Below are positions 18,116-27,207 of a stretch of DNA of 64,000 nucleotides, piece after piece. The stretch spans positions 1 through 64,000 of the forward strand of contig NZ_JAFMZQ010000001.1 in assembly GCF_024436415.1 (NCBI RefSeq), in the 5' to 3' direction. The notes under the pieces are model-generated. The model did no database searches and was not told where the DNA came from. It worked only from the letters and a program-made list of their open reading frames with translations. This DNA comes from Pedobacter deserti (lineage in GTDB: Bacteria > Bacteroidota > Bacteroidia > Sphingobacteriales > Sphingobacteriaceae). The translations under genes were made by a program, and so were the position numbers. Every line of letters begins with the position of its first letter. Position 1 is the stretch's first letter.

Positions 18116-18520
18116 TTATTTCGTTTTATAAGGATAAAAGATAAAGTTTGCACCCTCAGGTACGATCACAAAAACACACATAAAAGCCTTTGGATCCTTA
18201 TAGTTCTTCAAAAACAACGCTTTTTTTTCGGCCGCAATAATGCCCTTCTCTACAAACTCCTCAAAAGTAGAAGCCTGTATGGTCCAGCCTGTATTCAGTT
18301 CCGTGCGGTCCAGGATCACCTCACCAATACTCACGGTATGCTGGTGCGCAATAAAGATCGGCTGTGCAGATATGCCTTCAACCATAATATCGACAGCCAC
18401 TTCGCGGATGGAAGGAGCATAAAACTCCAGATCCTTTTCCAGGCTTACCAAGGGACTCACCGGCTTAGCCTCCGGCTTGTTCTGTTCCGGCTGCTGCGGA
18501 AGTAATTCTTCTAAATCCAT
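18116..18520 (-). CDS. Conserved hypothetical protein
   Basis: 134 residues, predicted cytoplasmic, with an acidic and proline-rich N-terminus (about 1-25) and a compact alpha/beta rest. No signal peptide or membrane helix. I do not recognise the family. The gene begins three bases after the rlmD stop on the same strand, so it is likely co-transcribed with that rRNA methyltransferase gene. Confidence 0.65.
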   Translation of the reverse strand: MDLEELLPQQPEQNKPEAKPVSPLVSLEKDLEFYAPSIREVAVDIMVEGISAQPIFIAHQHTVSIGEVILDRTELNTGWTIQASTFEEFVEKGIIAAEKKALFLKNYKDPKAFMCVFVIVPEGANFIFYPYKTK

Positions 18521-18523
18521 GTC

Positions 18524-19978
18524 TTAACCATTTACCGCTGCTCCCTTTAAACGAAGCAACACCACATTTTCTACATGCTGCGTATGCGGGAACATATCTA
18601 CCGGCTTAATCCGCAGCACCTCATATTTCCCCGTCAGCAAGGCCAGGTCTCTCGCCTGGGTAGCCGCATTACAACTCACATACACAATCCGCTCGGCCTC
18701 CATCTCCAGCAGGCGCTCCACCACATCAGCATGCATGCCCGCCCTCGGCGGATCCGTGATCACCACATCAGGCCTACCATGCTGCGCAATAAAATCGCGC
18801 GTCAGGATGTCTTTCATATCGCCTGCATAAAACAAGGTATTGCCGATGCCGTTCAGTTCGGAATTGAACTTCGCATCCTCAATGGCTGTTGGCACATACT
18901 CAATACCCACTACCTGCCGCACACTGCGTGCCACAAAGTTGGCTATCGTTCCGGCGCCGGTATACAGATCGTATACCAGCTCGTCGCCTTTAAAGCCGGC
19001 AAACTCCTTCGTGATTTTGTACAATTCAAAAGCCTGCTCAGAGTTGGTCTGGTAAAAAGACTTCGGCCCTATCTTAAATCGAAGTCCGTCCATCTCCTCA
19101 AAAATATAGTCACGCCCCGCATAGGTAATCACCTCCTGATCGAAGATCGTATCATTTCTTTTCTGATTGACGATATACAGCAGCGAAGTGATTTCAGGGA
19201 AACGCGCCTGAAGAAAAGCCATCAGTGCCTCGATCTGTTCCTGCTCCACATAGGCAAACACCACGGCCACCATAATTTCACCTGTGGACGAAGTACGGAT
19301 AATCAGGTTACGCAGGTTGCCCTCATGATTGCGGAGGTCATAAAAACTAAGTTTATGCGCCAGCGCATAATCGCGCACCGCATTCCTGATATCATTTGAG
19401 GGCTCTGCCTGCAGATAGCAATGCTGAATATCCAGAATCTTATCAAAGCGTAGCGGCACGTGAAAACCCAGGGCATTCATCTCCAATTCAGGAGTCGGAC
19501 CATCATAACCTTCGGTGCGCTCTGTCATATCCTGTTTGTCAAGCCAGCGCTTATTAGAGAATGTATACTCCAGCTTGTTGCGGTAATAGGTATTCTGCGC
19601 CGAACCCAATATGGGCTCCATCGCCGAAGTATCTATTTTACCCAGACGCTGCAAGGCAGCCTCCACATTTTTCTGCTTAAACTTCAGCTGCGCATCATAA
19701 CCCATGTGCTGCCATTTGCAGCCCCCGCAGGTACCAAAATGCAAACAGAAGGCAGGCATACGCAGATCAGAGGCTTTTGCCAACCGCTCTATAACACCCT
19801 CGGCAAAATTCTTTTTCTTTTTCGTCAGCCGTACATCAACCACATCGCCGGGAACAGCCCGTTCCACGAAAACCACCAGTTCATCAGCCTTTGCCACACC
19901 CTTACCTTCTTCCGCAATATCAATAATGCTAAGATTGGGAATGATGGTTACCGTTCCCGATTTTCTGTTTCTACTCAT
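18524..19978 (-). CDS. rlmD: 23S rRNA (uracil-5-)-methyltransferase, RlmD type
   Basis: 484 residues. An N-terminal TRAM domain (about 10-70) is followed by the cysteine cluster CLHFGTCGGCKW that ligates a [4Fe-4S] cluster, and a C-terminal SAM-dependent methyltransferase domain with YDLYTGAGTI, DPPRAGMH and the catalytic cysteine in YVSCNAATQARDL. It methylates a uridine of 23S rRNA. RlmD, RlmC and RumA-like members are close, so the exact target base is inferred. A TAAATTTG box just upstream could be its -7 element. Confidence 0.88.
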   Translation of the reverse strand: MSRNRKSGTVTIIPNLSIIDIAEEGKGVAKADELVVFVERAVPGDVVDVRLTKKKKNFAEGVIERLAKASDLRMPAFCLHFGTCGGCKWQHMGYDAQLKFKQKNVEAALQRLGKIDTSAMEPILGSAQNTYYRNKLEYTFSNKRWLDKQDMTERTEGYDGPTPELEMNALGFHVPLRFDKILDIQHCYLQAEPSNDIRNAVRDYALAHKLSFYDLRNHEGNLRNLIIRTSSTGEIMVAVVFAYVEQEQIEALMAFLQARFPEITSLLYIVNQKRNDTIFDQEVITYAGRDYIFEEMDGLRFKIGPKSFYQTNSEQAFELYKITKEFAGFKGDELVYDLYTGAGTIANFVARSVRQVVGIEYVPTAIEDAKFNSELNGIGNTLFYAGDMKDILTRDFIAQHGRPDVVITDPPRAGMHADVVERLLEMEAERIVYVSCNAATQARDLALLTGKYEVLRIKPVDMFPHTQHVENVVLLRLKGAAVNG

Positions 19979-20029
19979 TATCCGGCAAATTTAGCCAAAA
20001 CAACGGAGCAATTATGAAATAAAAATAAA

Positions 20030-20605
20030 CTAGAGCGCGGCCTTGACCAGGAAGGGCAGCATCTCCTTCTGAAAGCTCACGAAATTCTTACGCACGTCGG
20101 CATCGCTCACCGAGGTAAAGGCGAAGGAGAACACGATGCTTTTGCTTGCCTTGAGCAAGAAAGCGAGCCCCTCTTTTCTCGAAGGATTATGTTTAAAATG
20201 GTCAAGTTCAAGATAAGCCGAAAGGAGAAGCGACTCCAACTGGTCGGAAAGATGTTTCAGAAACTCCTGCGAGTTGGCATTCTCCCGCACAAAGTCCCAG
20301 CCAATAAACTCATTGCACACCGTATAGGTCAGCCGGCAGGTCTTCATCACCAATGCCTTCAGATGCTCTTCCTCATTGGCAAACTGCACCTTGTTCTGCA
20401 AAATCTCCCGCAGGTTCAGGTCAAGATAGTTCATCAAAATGGCATCCAGGATCTGCACTTTGCTTTCGAAGTACTTATACATCGTTGCCTTGGCTATACG
20501 CGCCTTCCGTGCAATTTCGTTGACACTGGTTTTATGATAACCGTATTTCCTGAAAAGCTCTTTCGCAGCCCTGATAATACTTTCTTTAATTTTATCCGGT
20601 TCCAT
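20030..20605 (-). CDS. TetR family transcriptional regulator
   Basis: 191 residues with an N-terminal helix-turn-helix (about 10-55; TSVNEIARKARIAKATMYKYF) and a ligand-binding helical C-terminal part of unknown specificity. Its ATG overlaps the stop codon of the Rieske-like lipoprotein gene by one base (TGATG), so it is translated with it and with pheS upstream. What it controls is not visible; I see no obvious operator palindrome beside it. Confidence 0.88.
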   Translation of the reverse strand: MEPDKIKESIIRAAKELFRKYGYHKTSVNEIARKARIAKATMYKYFESKVQILDAILMNYLDLNLREILQNKVQFANEEEHLKALVMKTCRLTYTVCNEFIGWDFVRENANSQEFLKHLSDQLESLLLSAYLELDHFKHNPSRKEGLAFLLKASKSIVFSFAFTSVSDADVRKNFVSFQKEMLPFLVKAAL

Positions 20606-21012
20606 CAGTTACGCACGTTTATCATCTGTCCGCCCAGCAGCACGGTTCTGTATTTTTTTAAATATTTAACGGCTGGTGCCTTTTGCGGACTGCCGTCCGT
20701 CAGCAAAAACTTAGCCCCTGTACATGGGTCGGTAGCCGTCACGCCGCTTTCGTCGGGCGACACCTGGCAGCCCTCCTGCGGGTTCACAGAACTGCAGCGG
20801 TCGAACGCCACATACTCCCCGCCGATCGCTACGATCATCAGCCCCTTTACGCCCTGATTAGGCACCAGCACCACATTATTCACCTTTTTCAGGTTAAACT
20901 CCTGTATGGTAATATTGAAATTTACCGGAACCTCCGGAATATAGTTTTCTGCCTTTCCGCAACTGCACAGCAGCGCCAGACCTAAGAAAACCATACCCCA
21001 TGCCCGGTTCAT
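20605..21012 (-). CDS. Rieske-like lipoprotein with degenerate cluster ligands
   Basis: 135 residues from the ATG at 21012. A lipoprotein signal peptide ends at Cys18 (LLCSC). The rest has the shape of a Rieske domain, with the landmarks DRCSS (canonical CxH), DPCTGAKF (canonical CPxHG) and LTDGS. Only the first cysteine (Cys73) is kept: the histidines become Ser75 and Thr98 and the second cysteine becomes Asp95. It should therefore not bind a standard [2Fe-2S] cluster, although extra cysteines at 82 and 97 remain. The start overlaps the pheS stop and its own stop overlaps the tetR start, one base each. Confidence 0.7.
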   Translation of the reverse strand: MNRAWGMVFLGLALLCSCGKAENYIPEVPVNFNITIQEFNLKKVNNVVLVPNQGVKGLMIVAIGGEYVAFDRCSSVNPQEGCQVSPDESGVTATDPCTGAKFLLTDGSPQKAPAVKYLKKYRTVLLGGQMINVRN

Positions 21013-22064
21013 CAAATTAAAGCCGATTTATATTGCTTAAGGAAACGCACATCGTTCTCAGAGAACAAGCGCAGATCCTTAATCTCAAACTTCAGGTTCG
21101 CGATACGTTCTATACCCATGCCAAAAGCAAAACCGCTGTATTTATTGCTGTCTATACCGCAGTTTTCCAGCACGTTGGGATCAACCATCCCGCAGCCCAA
21201 TATCTCTACCCAGCCGCTTTGCTTGCACATCTGACAGCCATCGCCTTTGCAGATTGTACAGGATATATCCATCTCCGCAGAAGGTTCCGTAAAAGGAAAA
21301 TAAGAAGGGCGGAAACGTACCTTGGTACCTTCACCGTACAACTCCTGAACGAAATAGAACAAGGTCTGTTTCAGATCAGCGAACGACACGTTTTCGTCTA
21401 CATACAGCCCCTCCACCTGATGGAAAAAGCAATGTGCCCTGGCTGAAATAGCCTCGTTGCGATATACCCGCCCAGGCATAATAGCGCGGAAAGGTGGCTT
21501 GCCCGATTCCATCATACGCACCTGCACAGATGAGGTATGCGTACGCAAGGCGATATCCCCCTTGCCATCGTCTTCTCCCGGCTTCGCTTTGCGGATAAAG
21601 AACGTATCCTGCATGTCGCGCGCCGGATGCTCCTCCGGAAAGTTCAACGCAGAGAAGTTATGCCAGTCGTCTTCGATCTCCGGCCCTTCGGCCACCACAA
21701 ACCCAAGCTTGTTAAAGATCTCCACGATCTCCCGGCGTACCAGGGCCAGCGGGTGTCGCGTACCCAGTTCGAAACCCTCTCCGGGCAGTGTCAGGTCCAT
21801 GTCGGCCGACTTCCCGGTATCCACCGCGCTGCTGCTGTCTTTAAGTTCCGCATACTTAGCCTCGGCAAGCTGTTTAAACTCATTTAAGACCTTACCAAGT
21901 GTACGCTTTTCTTCGGGTGAAACCGCTTTAAACGCATCGAACAAATCCTTAATGATCCCTTTCGTTCCCAAAAACCTGATCCGGAACTGCTCCAGTTCGT
22001 CTGCATTGTTCGTCGTAAAGGCCGAAACCTCCGAAGTATATTGTGTTATCTTATCTTGCAACAT
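21012..22064 (-). CDS. pheS: Phenylalanyl-tRNA synthetase alpha subunit
   Basis: 350 residues. The N-terminal coiled-coil arm (about 1-90) is followed by the class II catalytic core with RTHTSSVQVR, the motif 2 region, and the closing motif 3 FGMGIERIAN. It charges tRNA-Phe together with PheT, which is not in the window; in many bacteria pheS and pheT adjoin, so here they are separated. The next two genes overlap it by single bases. A TATATTTG sequence lies only six bases upstream of the ATG, which could imply a very short leader. Confidence 0.96.
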   Translation of the reverse strand: MLQDKITQYTSEVSAFTTNNADELEQFRIRFLGTKGIIKDLFDAFKAVSPEEKRTLGKVLNEFKQLAEAKYAELKDSSSAVDTGKSADMDLTLPGEGFELGTRHPLALVRREIVEIFNKLGFVVAEGPEIEDDWHNFSALNFPEEHPARDMQDTFFIRKAKPGEDDGKGDIALRTHTSSVQVRMMESGKPPFRAIMPGRVYRNEAISARAHCFFHQVEGLYVDENVSFADLKQTLFYFVQELYGEGTKVRFRPSYFPFTEPSAEMDISCTICKGDGCQMCKQSGWVEILGCGMVDPNVLENCGIDSNKYSGFAFGMGIERIANLKFEIKDLRLFSENDVRFLKQYKSALI

Positions 22065-22090
22065 GGGGTCAAATATACGCTTTTACAATC

Positions 22091-23278
22091 CTATATCACG
22101 CCTAAAGCCTTACCAACCTTGGTAAAGGCAGCAATAGCCTTATCCAGGTGATGCTGCTCATGCGCTGCAGAAAGCTGCACCCTGATCCGGGCCTTGCCCT
22201 GCCCAACTACCGGATAGTAAAAACCGATGACATAAATGCCCTCTTCCAGCATCTTTGCGGCAAACTCCTGCGCCAGTTTGGCATCATAAAGCATCACGGG
22301 AACAATCGGGTGAACACCCTCTTTAATATCGAAACCAGCAGCTTTCATGTTTTCGCGGAAATATTGTGTATTGCGTTCCAGCTTATCGCGCAGATCAGTC
22401 GTCTCGCTCAGCAGGTCGAGCACCGCCACAGAAGCACCCGCAATGGCTGGAGCCAGGGTGTTGGAGAACAGGTACGGCCGTGACCGCTGCCTGAGCATAT
22501 CAATAATTTCCTTTTTTCCCGATGTGAAACCGCCTGAGGCACCACCCAATGCCTTACCCAGCGTACCGGTGATGATATCTACCCGGTCCATCACGTTGAA
22601 ATGCTCGTGGGTACCGCGACCAGTCTTGCCAATAAAACCTGTACAATGCGACTCATCGATCATGACCAGCGCCTCATATTTGTCGGCCAGGTCGCAGATC
22701 TTATCCAACGGTGCAATAACACCGTCCATCGAAAAAGCACCATCGGTAACGATAATGCGGTGACGCGCATCTTTCGCTGCGATCAGCTGCTGCTCCAGGT
22801 CGGCCATGTCCGCATTCTTGTAGCGGAAACGCTTTGCTTTGCACAGACGCACACCGTCGATGATCGACGCGTGGTTCAGTTCATCAGAAATGATCGCGTC
22901 CTGATCGCCAAACAAAGGTTCAAATACCCCGCCGTTTGCGTCGAATGCCGCAGCATACAAAATCGTATCTTCTGTACCGAGAAACTCCGAAAGCTTAGCC
23001 TCAAGCTCCTTATGCACATCCTGCGTACCGCAGATGAACCGCACGGACGACATACCGTATCCATATTGATCGATCGCCTTCTTGGCGGCCTCGATCACAG
23101 CCGGGTGTGATGAAAGTCCCAGATAATTATTTGCACAAAAATTTACGACTTCCTGACCGGTACTGACCTTGATATCGGCGCCCTGAGGGGTTACAATAAT
23201 ACGCTCGCGCTTATATAGACCGTCTTTTTCTATTTGTTCAAGTTCCTGTTGCAGTGCAGGCTGTAAAGTTTTGTACAT
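22091..23278 (-). CDS. kbl: Glycine C-acetyltransferase (2-amino-3-ketobutyrate CoA ligase)
   Basis: 395 residues, PLP enzyme of the alpha-oxoamine synthase family. The pyridoxal lysine sits in [10 protein letters not shown], with DESHCTGF and DGAFSMDG before it. It cleaves 2-amino-3-ketobutyrate with CoA to glycine and acetyl-CoA, the second step of threonine breakdown. The first enzyme, an SDR-type threonine dehydrogenase, lies at 51030-51971 in this window rather than next door. A TAACTTTG -7-like box lies upstream on the minus strand. Confidence 0.93.
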   Translation of the reverse strand: MYKTLQPALQQELEQIEKDGLYKRERIIVTPQGADIKVSTGQEVVNFCANNYLGLSSHPAVIEAAKKAIDQYGYGMSSVRFICGTQDVHKELEAKLSEFLGTEDTILYAAAFDANGGVFEPLFGDQDAIISDELNHASIIDGVRLCKAKRFRYKNADMADLEQQLIAAKDARHRIIVTDGAFSMDGVIAPLDKICDLADKYEALVMIDESHCTGFIGKTGRGTHEHFNVMDRVDIITGTLGKALGGASGGFTSGKKEIIDMLRQRSRPYLFSNTLAPAIAGASVAVLDLLSETTDLRDKLERNTQYFRENMKAAGFDIKEGVHPIVPVMLYDAKLAQEFAAKMLEEGIYVIGFYYPVVGQGKARIRVQLSAAHEQHHLDKAIAAFTKVGKALGVI

Positions 23279-23384
23279 AATAAGTTGTTTTTTGTTGGCG
23301 GCAAAGTTATGAAATTATACCTTTAGGTGGTACTGTCAGCGCAGCGTCATCAAACTTTAATCAAATATTACTGTTACCTTGTTA

Positions 23385-25832
23385 ATGAAACACATCTGTA
23401 CCGCACTTTTTTGCTTTTTTATTACCATCGGAGCGCTTGCCCAGCAATTTAAACTTAGCGGATACATCACCGATGACGCCGGGAAACCCGTACCTTTTGC
23501 ATCCGTGTACATCCGGAACACGACCAAAGGCACCTCCGCTAATGTCGACGGCTATTACAGTTTTACCATACCTGCAGGAACCAGCACCATCGTTTACAAA
23601 GCCATAGGCTATAAGCCTGTAGAAAAAGCGCTCAATCTGAGCGGCAACCATACCGAAAACACCGTACTGAAGGAAGAAAGTTACAGTCTTGCGGGGGTTA
23701 CCATACGGAGCGATGGTCGCGATCCCGCCTACCGGATCATCAGGCAGGCCATCAGAAGACGGCTGGAGCATAAGACAGAGGTTAAAAGTTATACGGCCGA
23801 TGTCTACATTAAAGGTGCCCAGAAGCTTGTAGGCGCTCCAAAAAAGTTCTTTGGCCGCGATATTCAGAAAACGCTCGACCTGGATACCAACCGCAAGGGC
23901 ATTATCTACCTTTCGGAGTCGACCTCCAAACTGGCTTTTGAGCGACCAAACAAGATCCATGAAGAAATGATCTCCTCGAAGGTTGCGGGTCAGAACAATG
24001 CTTTCAGCTTTAACAAGGCTTCCGACCTGATGGTCAATTTCTACGAGAATGTGGTGATGGAGAACATCCTGAGCGCAAGAGGATTTGTGTCGCCCATAGC
24101 CGAGGATGCCATGCTCTATTACCGTTATAAATTGTTGGGTACCACCACAGAAAATGGTGCCACGGTCAATAAGATCCAAATCATCCCCAGGCGTGAACAC
24201 GACCCGGTTTTCAGGGGCGTTGTTTATATCCACGACGAAACCTACCACTTGCTTAGCGCCGATGTGTATCTGACAAAAAGCACCGGAATAAACCTGCTCG
24301 ACACGCTCAACATCTCTCAGCAGTTTCTGCAGAGCGGCAAGACCTATATGCCCTCCAGCATCAACCTGCAATTCAGCGGCGATGTACTCGGCTTCCAGTT
24401 CCAGGGCTACTATATAGGAGTGTACAGCAATTATGATATTGACCCGGAACTGCCCAAGGGGTATTTCAATGGAGAGCTGCTTCGCGTAACCAAGTCGGTC
24501 AACAAGAAAGACTCCTCCTTCTGGAACATGGCCCGGCCTATACCGCTTACCGCAGAAGAGCGGGCCGATTACCGGCGTAAAGACAGCATTGCGGCATATC
24601 GCAACTCCGACCGCTATCTGGATTCTGTAGAACGGGCGGGCAACAAATTCAATGCACTTAAGTTTGTGGTGGCCGGCCATACCATCAGCAACCGCCGGAA
24701 GGAGTCTACCCTCCGTTTCGATCCGCTTTACAAGTCTATTTTCTATAATACAGTGGAGGGCGTTACGCTGCGGCATGGGGTTACGTATACCAAGCAGTTG
24801 GAAGACTGGCGCTATCTGACTTTACGGCCTGAGCTTCGCTATGGCTTTTCTAACGAAACCCTAACCGGGAGTCTCACAGCTACCTACCACTACAAGCCCG
24901 AGAAGCGTGCAAGTTTAAGTGTGAGCGCGGGAACCGGGATATACGACCTCAATAACTTTGGTTCCATGAGCCTGTTTGGCAACAGCATCAACTCCCTGTT
25001 CTTCGAGACCAACTTCTCTAAATTCTATAAAAAAGCCTTCGCGAATGTGTCGACCACCAGGGAATTGTTTAACGGTTTTCAAGCAACCTTAATGGCCGAT
25101 TTCTCGGAAAACTACAACCTGGTGAATACCACACGCTTTAAGATCAAGGACCTGAAGGGGGAAACCTTTACCTCCAACAACCCTTTTACGCCCGACTCAG
25201 AAACGCCGCTTTTTCCAACATATAACGCCTTTAACCTAAGCGCTACCTTAAGTTACACGATCGGGCAGACCTATATCACCCGCCCCGAAGGGAAGTTTTA
25301 TCAACCAGCTAGATACCCCGTTATCGACCTCCACTATCGCAAAGCGGTTAAGGGCATATTGGACAGCGAGGTAGAGTACGACCTGCTGGCGCTGGAGGTT
25401 TCACAAAACCGCATCCGGACAGGCATGTTTGGCTATTCCTCTTTCGTTGTTGGCGTAGGAAAGTTCCTGAACCGGAACACCATCTACTACCCCGAGTTTA
25501 AGCATTTCAGGGGCAACAACAGTTTACTGGGACAACCCGATCTGCGCAAGTTTCTTTTCCTCGATTTTTACCTGTACAGCACCGATCAGCAGTATGCGGA
25601 ACTGCATTACGAACATAATTTCAGCGGAATGCTCAGCAATAAAATGCCATTCCTGCGCAAACTTAAACTTGAGGAATTTATCGGCGCCGGCTATCTCACC
25701 CAGCCCGTGAAACGCAACTACACTGAGTTCTATTTTGGCTTGCAGCGACTCATCCTGCGTGTGGCCTATGGCTTTGCTTACGACGGCAATAAGAAAGTCG
25801 ACCACGGCTTCAGGCTTTCGTACGGCTTCTAA
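23385..25832 (+). CDS. DUF5686 family outer-membrane protein with carboxypeptidase-like regulatory domain
   Basis: 815 residues from the ATG at 23385. A signal peptide (to about residue 20, ending LAQ) is followed by a CarboxypepD_reg-like beta domain (about 23-105; GYITDDAGKPVPFASVYI), a central region, and a long beta-rich C-terminal half ending in aromatic-alternating strands and a final Phe (RLSYGF), as expected for an outer-membrane barrel. DUF5686 proteins are common in Bacteroidota; function unknown. Monocistronic and followed by a strong bidirectional terminator. Large open frames exist on the opposite strand but follow this gene's codon structure. Confidence 0.88.
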   Translation: MKHICTALFCFFITIGALAQQFKLSGYITDDAGKPVPFASVYIRNTTKGTSANVDGYYSFTIPAGTSTIVYKAIGYKPVEKALNLSGNHTENTVLKEESYSLAGVTIRSDGRDPAYRIIRQAIRRRLEHKTEVKSYTADVYIKGAQKLVGAPKKFFGRDIQKTLDLDTNRKGIIYLSESTSKLAFERPNKIHEEMISSKVAGQNNAFSFNKASDLMVNFYENVVMENILSARGFVSPIAEDAMLYYRYKLLGTTTENGATVNKIQIIPRREHDPVFRGVVYIHDETYHLLSADVYLTKSTGINLLDTLNISQQFLQSGKTYMPSSINLQFSGDVLGFQFQGYYIGVYSNYDIDPELPKGYFNGELLRVTKSVNKKDSSFWNMARPIPLTAEERADYRRKDSIAAYRNSDRYLDSVERAGNKFNALKFVVAGHTISNRRKESTLRFDPLYKSIFYNTVEGVTLRHGVTYTKQLEDWRYLTLRPELRYGFSNETLTGSLTATYHYKPEKRASLSVSAGTGIYDLNNFGSMSLFGNSINSLFFETNFSKFYKKAFANVSTTRELFNGFQATLMADFSENYNLVNTTRFKIKDLKGETFTSNNPFTPDSETPLFPTYNAFNLSATLSYTIGQTYITRPEGKFYQPARYPVIDLHYRKAVKGILDSEVEYDLLALEVSQNRIRTGMFGYSSFVVGVGKFLNRNTIYYPEFKHFRGNNSLLGQPDLRKFLFLDFYLYSTDQQYAELHYEHNFSGMLSNKMPFLRKLKLEEFIGAGYLTQPVKRNYTEFYFGLQRLILRVAYGFAYDGNKKVDHGFRLSYGF

Positions 25833-25843
25833 CTCTTTAAAAT

Positions 25844-25881
25844 AAAAAATCCCTTGCCTACCGTCAGACAAGGGATTTTTT
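25844..25881. terminator. Bidirectional terminator between two convergent genes
   Basis: AAAAAATCCCTTG (25844-25856) and CAAGGGATTTTTT (25869-25881) are perfect complements, 13 bp with a 12-base loop. The flanking A and T runs let it end transcription from both the DUF5686 gene and the convergent C1 peptidase gene. Confidence 0.92.
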
Positions 25882-25912
25882 GCGTCTTATTAATACGAGC
25901 TCCGAGTACTCC

Positions 25913-27106
25913 TTAGATGCTTAGTTTCTTTTTGATATCAGCAGGGATACCTTTTTTATGCAGTAGAAATGCTGTGGTCTTATACTTCACGAAGTTCTTG
26001 GTAACGTACAAATAACCCTTATAGTCGTTTGTAGCACCCCACGAGTTTTTCACCACATAGTACTCTTTACCGTTCTGATCTTTCGCAATACCAGTGATCT
26101 GCATACCATGATCGTCGGTTGTCTTATATTGATCAAAAGCTTCCTGGCGCATATCTACGGTGATTTCCCTTTCAGGCTTCGGCCCGTTAAACAGATTTTT
26201 CTGCTCCTCGCCGCTCATGTTTTCGATTTCCTTTTCAGGAACGAAAGCGATACCGTTTTTCCAGCTGAAATATTTCTCGCTTACGTCGGTAGCCCAGGCT
26301 ACAGTGTAGCCGCCTTTCAATGCGTTATCTATGATCTTAGTGATATCGTCCATAGGTACATTATATACCTGATCGAACGACCAGTTGTCCGGAACCATCA
26401 GAACAGCCTTGGTGTAATACGGCGAGGTATTGAAAGAAGAAAGCTCCACATAGTCGGCCGGATTGATGCCTACCACCTCTTTCGCAAAAGTCTGCGGCGT
26501 ATACTCCTTACCTTCAAAAGTGAATTTCTCAGGAACTGCACCCATGCAAGAATCGATGGTGCGGATATATCTTGCTTTCCAGGTGGCGTCAAACTTACCG
26601 TCAGGTGCGTTAACCGCCTTTTCCAGGATCGCCTTGGTCAGCTTGTTCATACGGTCGGACGAGCCAGGGCTGCCATAATCATTACCATTATATACTTCCT
26701 GTGGCAATGCACCATATTTAGCAAACATGTTGATTACGTCGTGACAAGCACCGCCGTCGCCCAAAGTAAGCGCGCCGTGCATACGTACATAATTCATCCC
26801 TTTTTCGATGTAGGCGTTTCTTGCCGTGAACAAGTCGGCCAGATCCACAGGCTTTTTACCCATACGGATCATTTCCGACTCCAGGAAAGAGTTGGTGCTG
26901 TAGCTCCAGCAGGTACCCGATGATTTCTGGTTCTTTACCGAAGTCGCTTCGGTGCTCACTACCGGTGTGAAAGTAAAACTGTTTTTGCTGGCCTCGCTTT
27001 GGTTGTTTTTAAGCGAATTTACCAGGTTGTCTTGCGCAAAGCCCGAACCAGCGGCCAACAGCAATGCTGCGCCTACCCAGGCAGATTTCATAAAGTTTGT
27101 AGTCAT
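25913..27106 (-). CDS. Secreted C1 family peptidase (bleomycin hydrolase/PepC-like)
   Basis: 397 residues. A signal peptide (about 1-24, ending GFAQ) leads to a papain-fold peptidase of the C1B class. The catalytic triad is visible: Cys66 in SGTCWSYS, His in DDHGMQITG and Asn in VKNSWG near the C-terminus. Cytoplasmic PepC relatives lack a signal peptide, so this one acts in the periplasm or outside; it is a typical Bacteroidota aminopeptidase C. Monocistronic, convergent with the DUF5686 gene. Confidence 0.9.
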   Translation of the reverse strand: MTTNFMKSAWVGAALLLAAGSGFAQDNLVNSLKNNQSEASKNSFTFTPVVSTEATSVKNQKSSGTCWSYSTNSFLESEMIRMGKKPVDLADLFTARNAYIEKGMNYVRMHGALTLGDGGACHDVINMFAKYGALPQEVYNGNDYGSPGSSDRMNKLTKAILEKAVNAPDGKFDATWKARYIRTIDSCMGAVPEKFTFEGKEYTPQTFAKEVVGINPADYVELSSFNTSPYYTKAVLMVPDNWSFDQVYNVPMDDITKIIDNALKGGYTVAWATDVSEKYFSWKNGIAFVPEKEIENMSGEEQKNLFNGPKPEREITVDMRQEAFDQYKTTDDHGMQITGIAKDQNGKEYYVVKNSWGATNDYKGYLYVTKNFVKYKTTAFLLHKKGIPADIKKKLSI

Positions 27107-27207
27107 TTGTATGTTTAACAGTTAGTTTGTTGATTTATAAACGCAGCAAACTTAATAATAATCTTGCACATCAAACAGATCTGCAATAATGTTACATCTG
27201 CCCTGAG

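Noticed and set aside
23382-24776. 464-codon open frame antisense to the DUF5686 gene
   Set aside because: It mirrors the codon structure of the gene on the other strand, has no signal or recognised domain, and has no promoter-like sequence.
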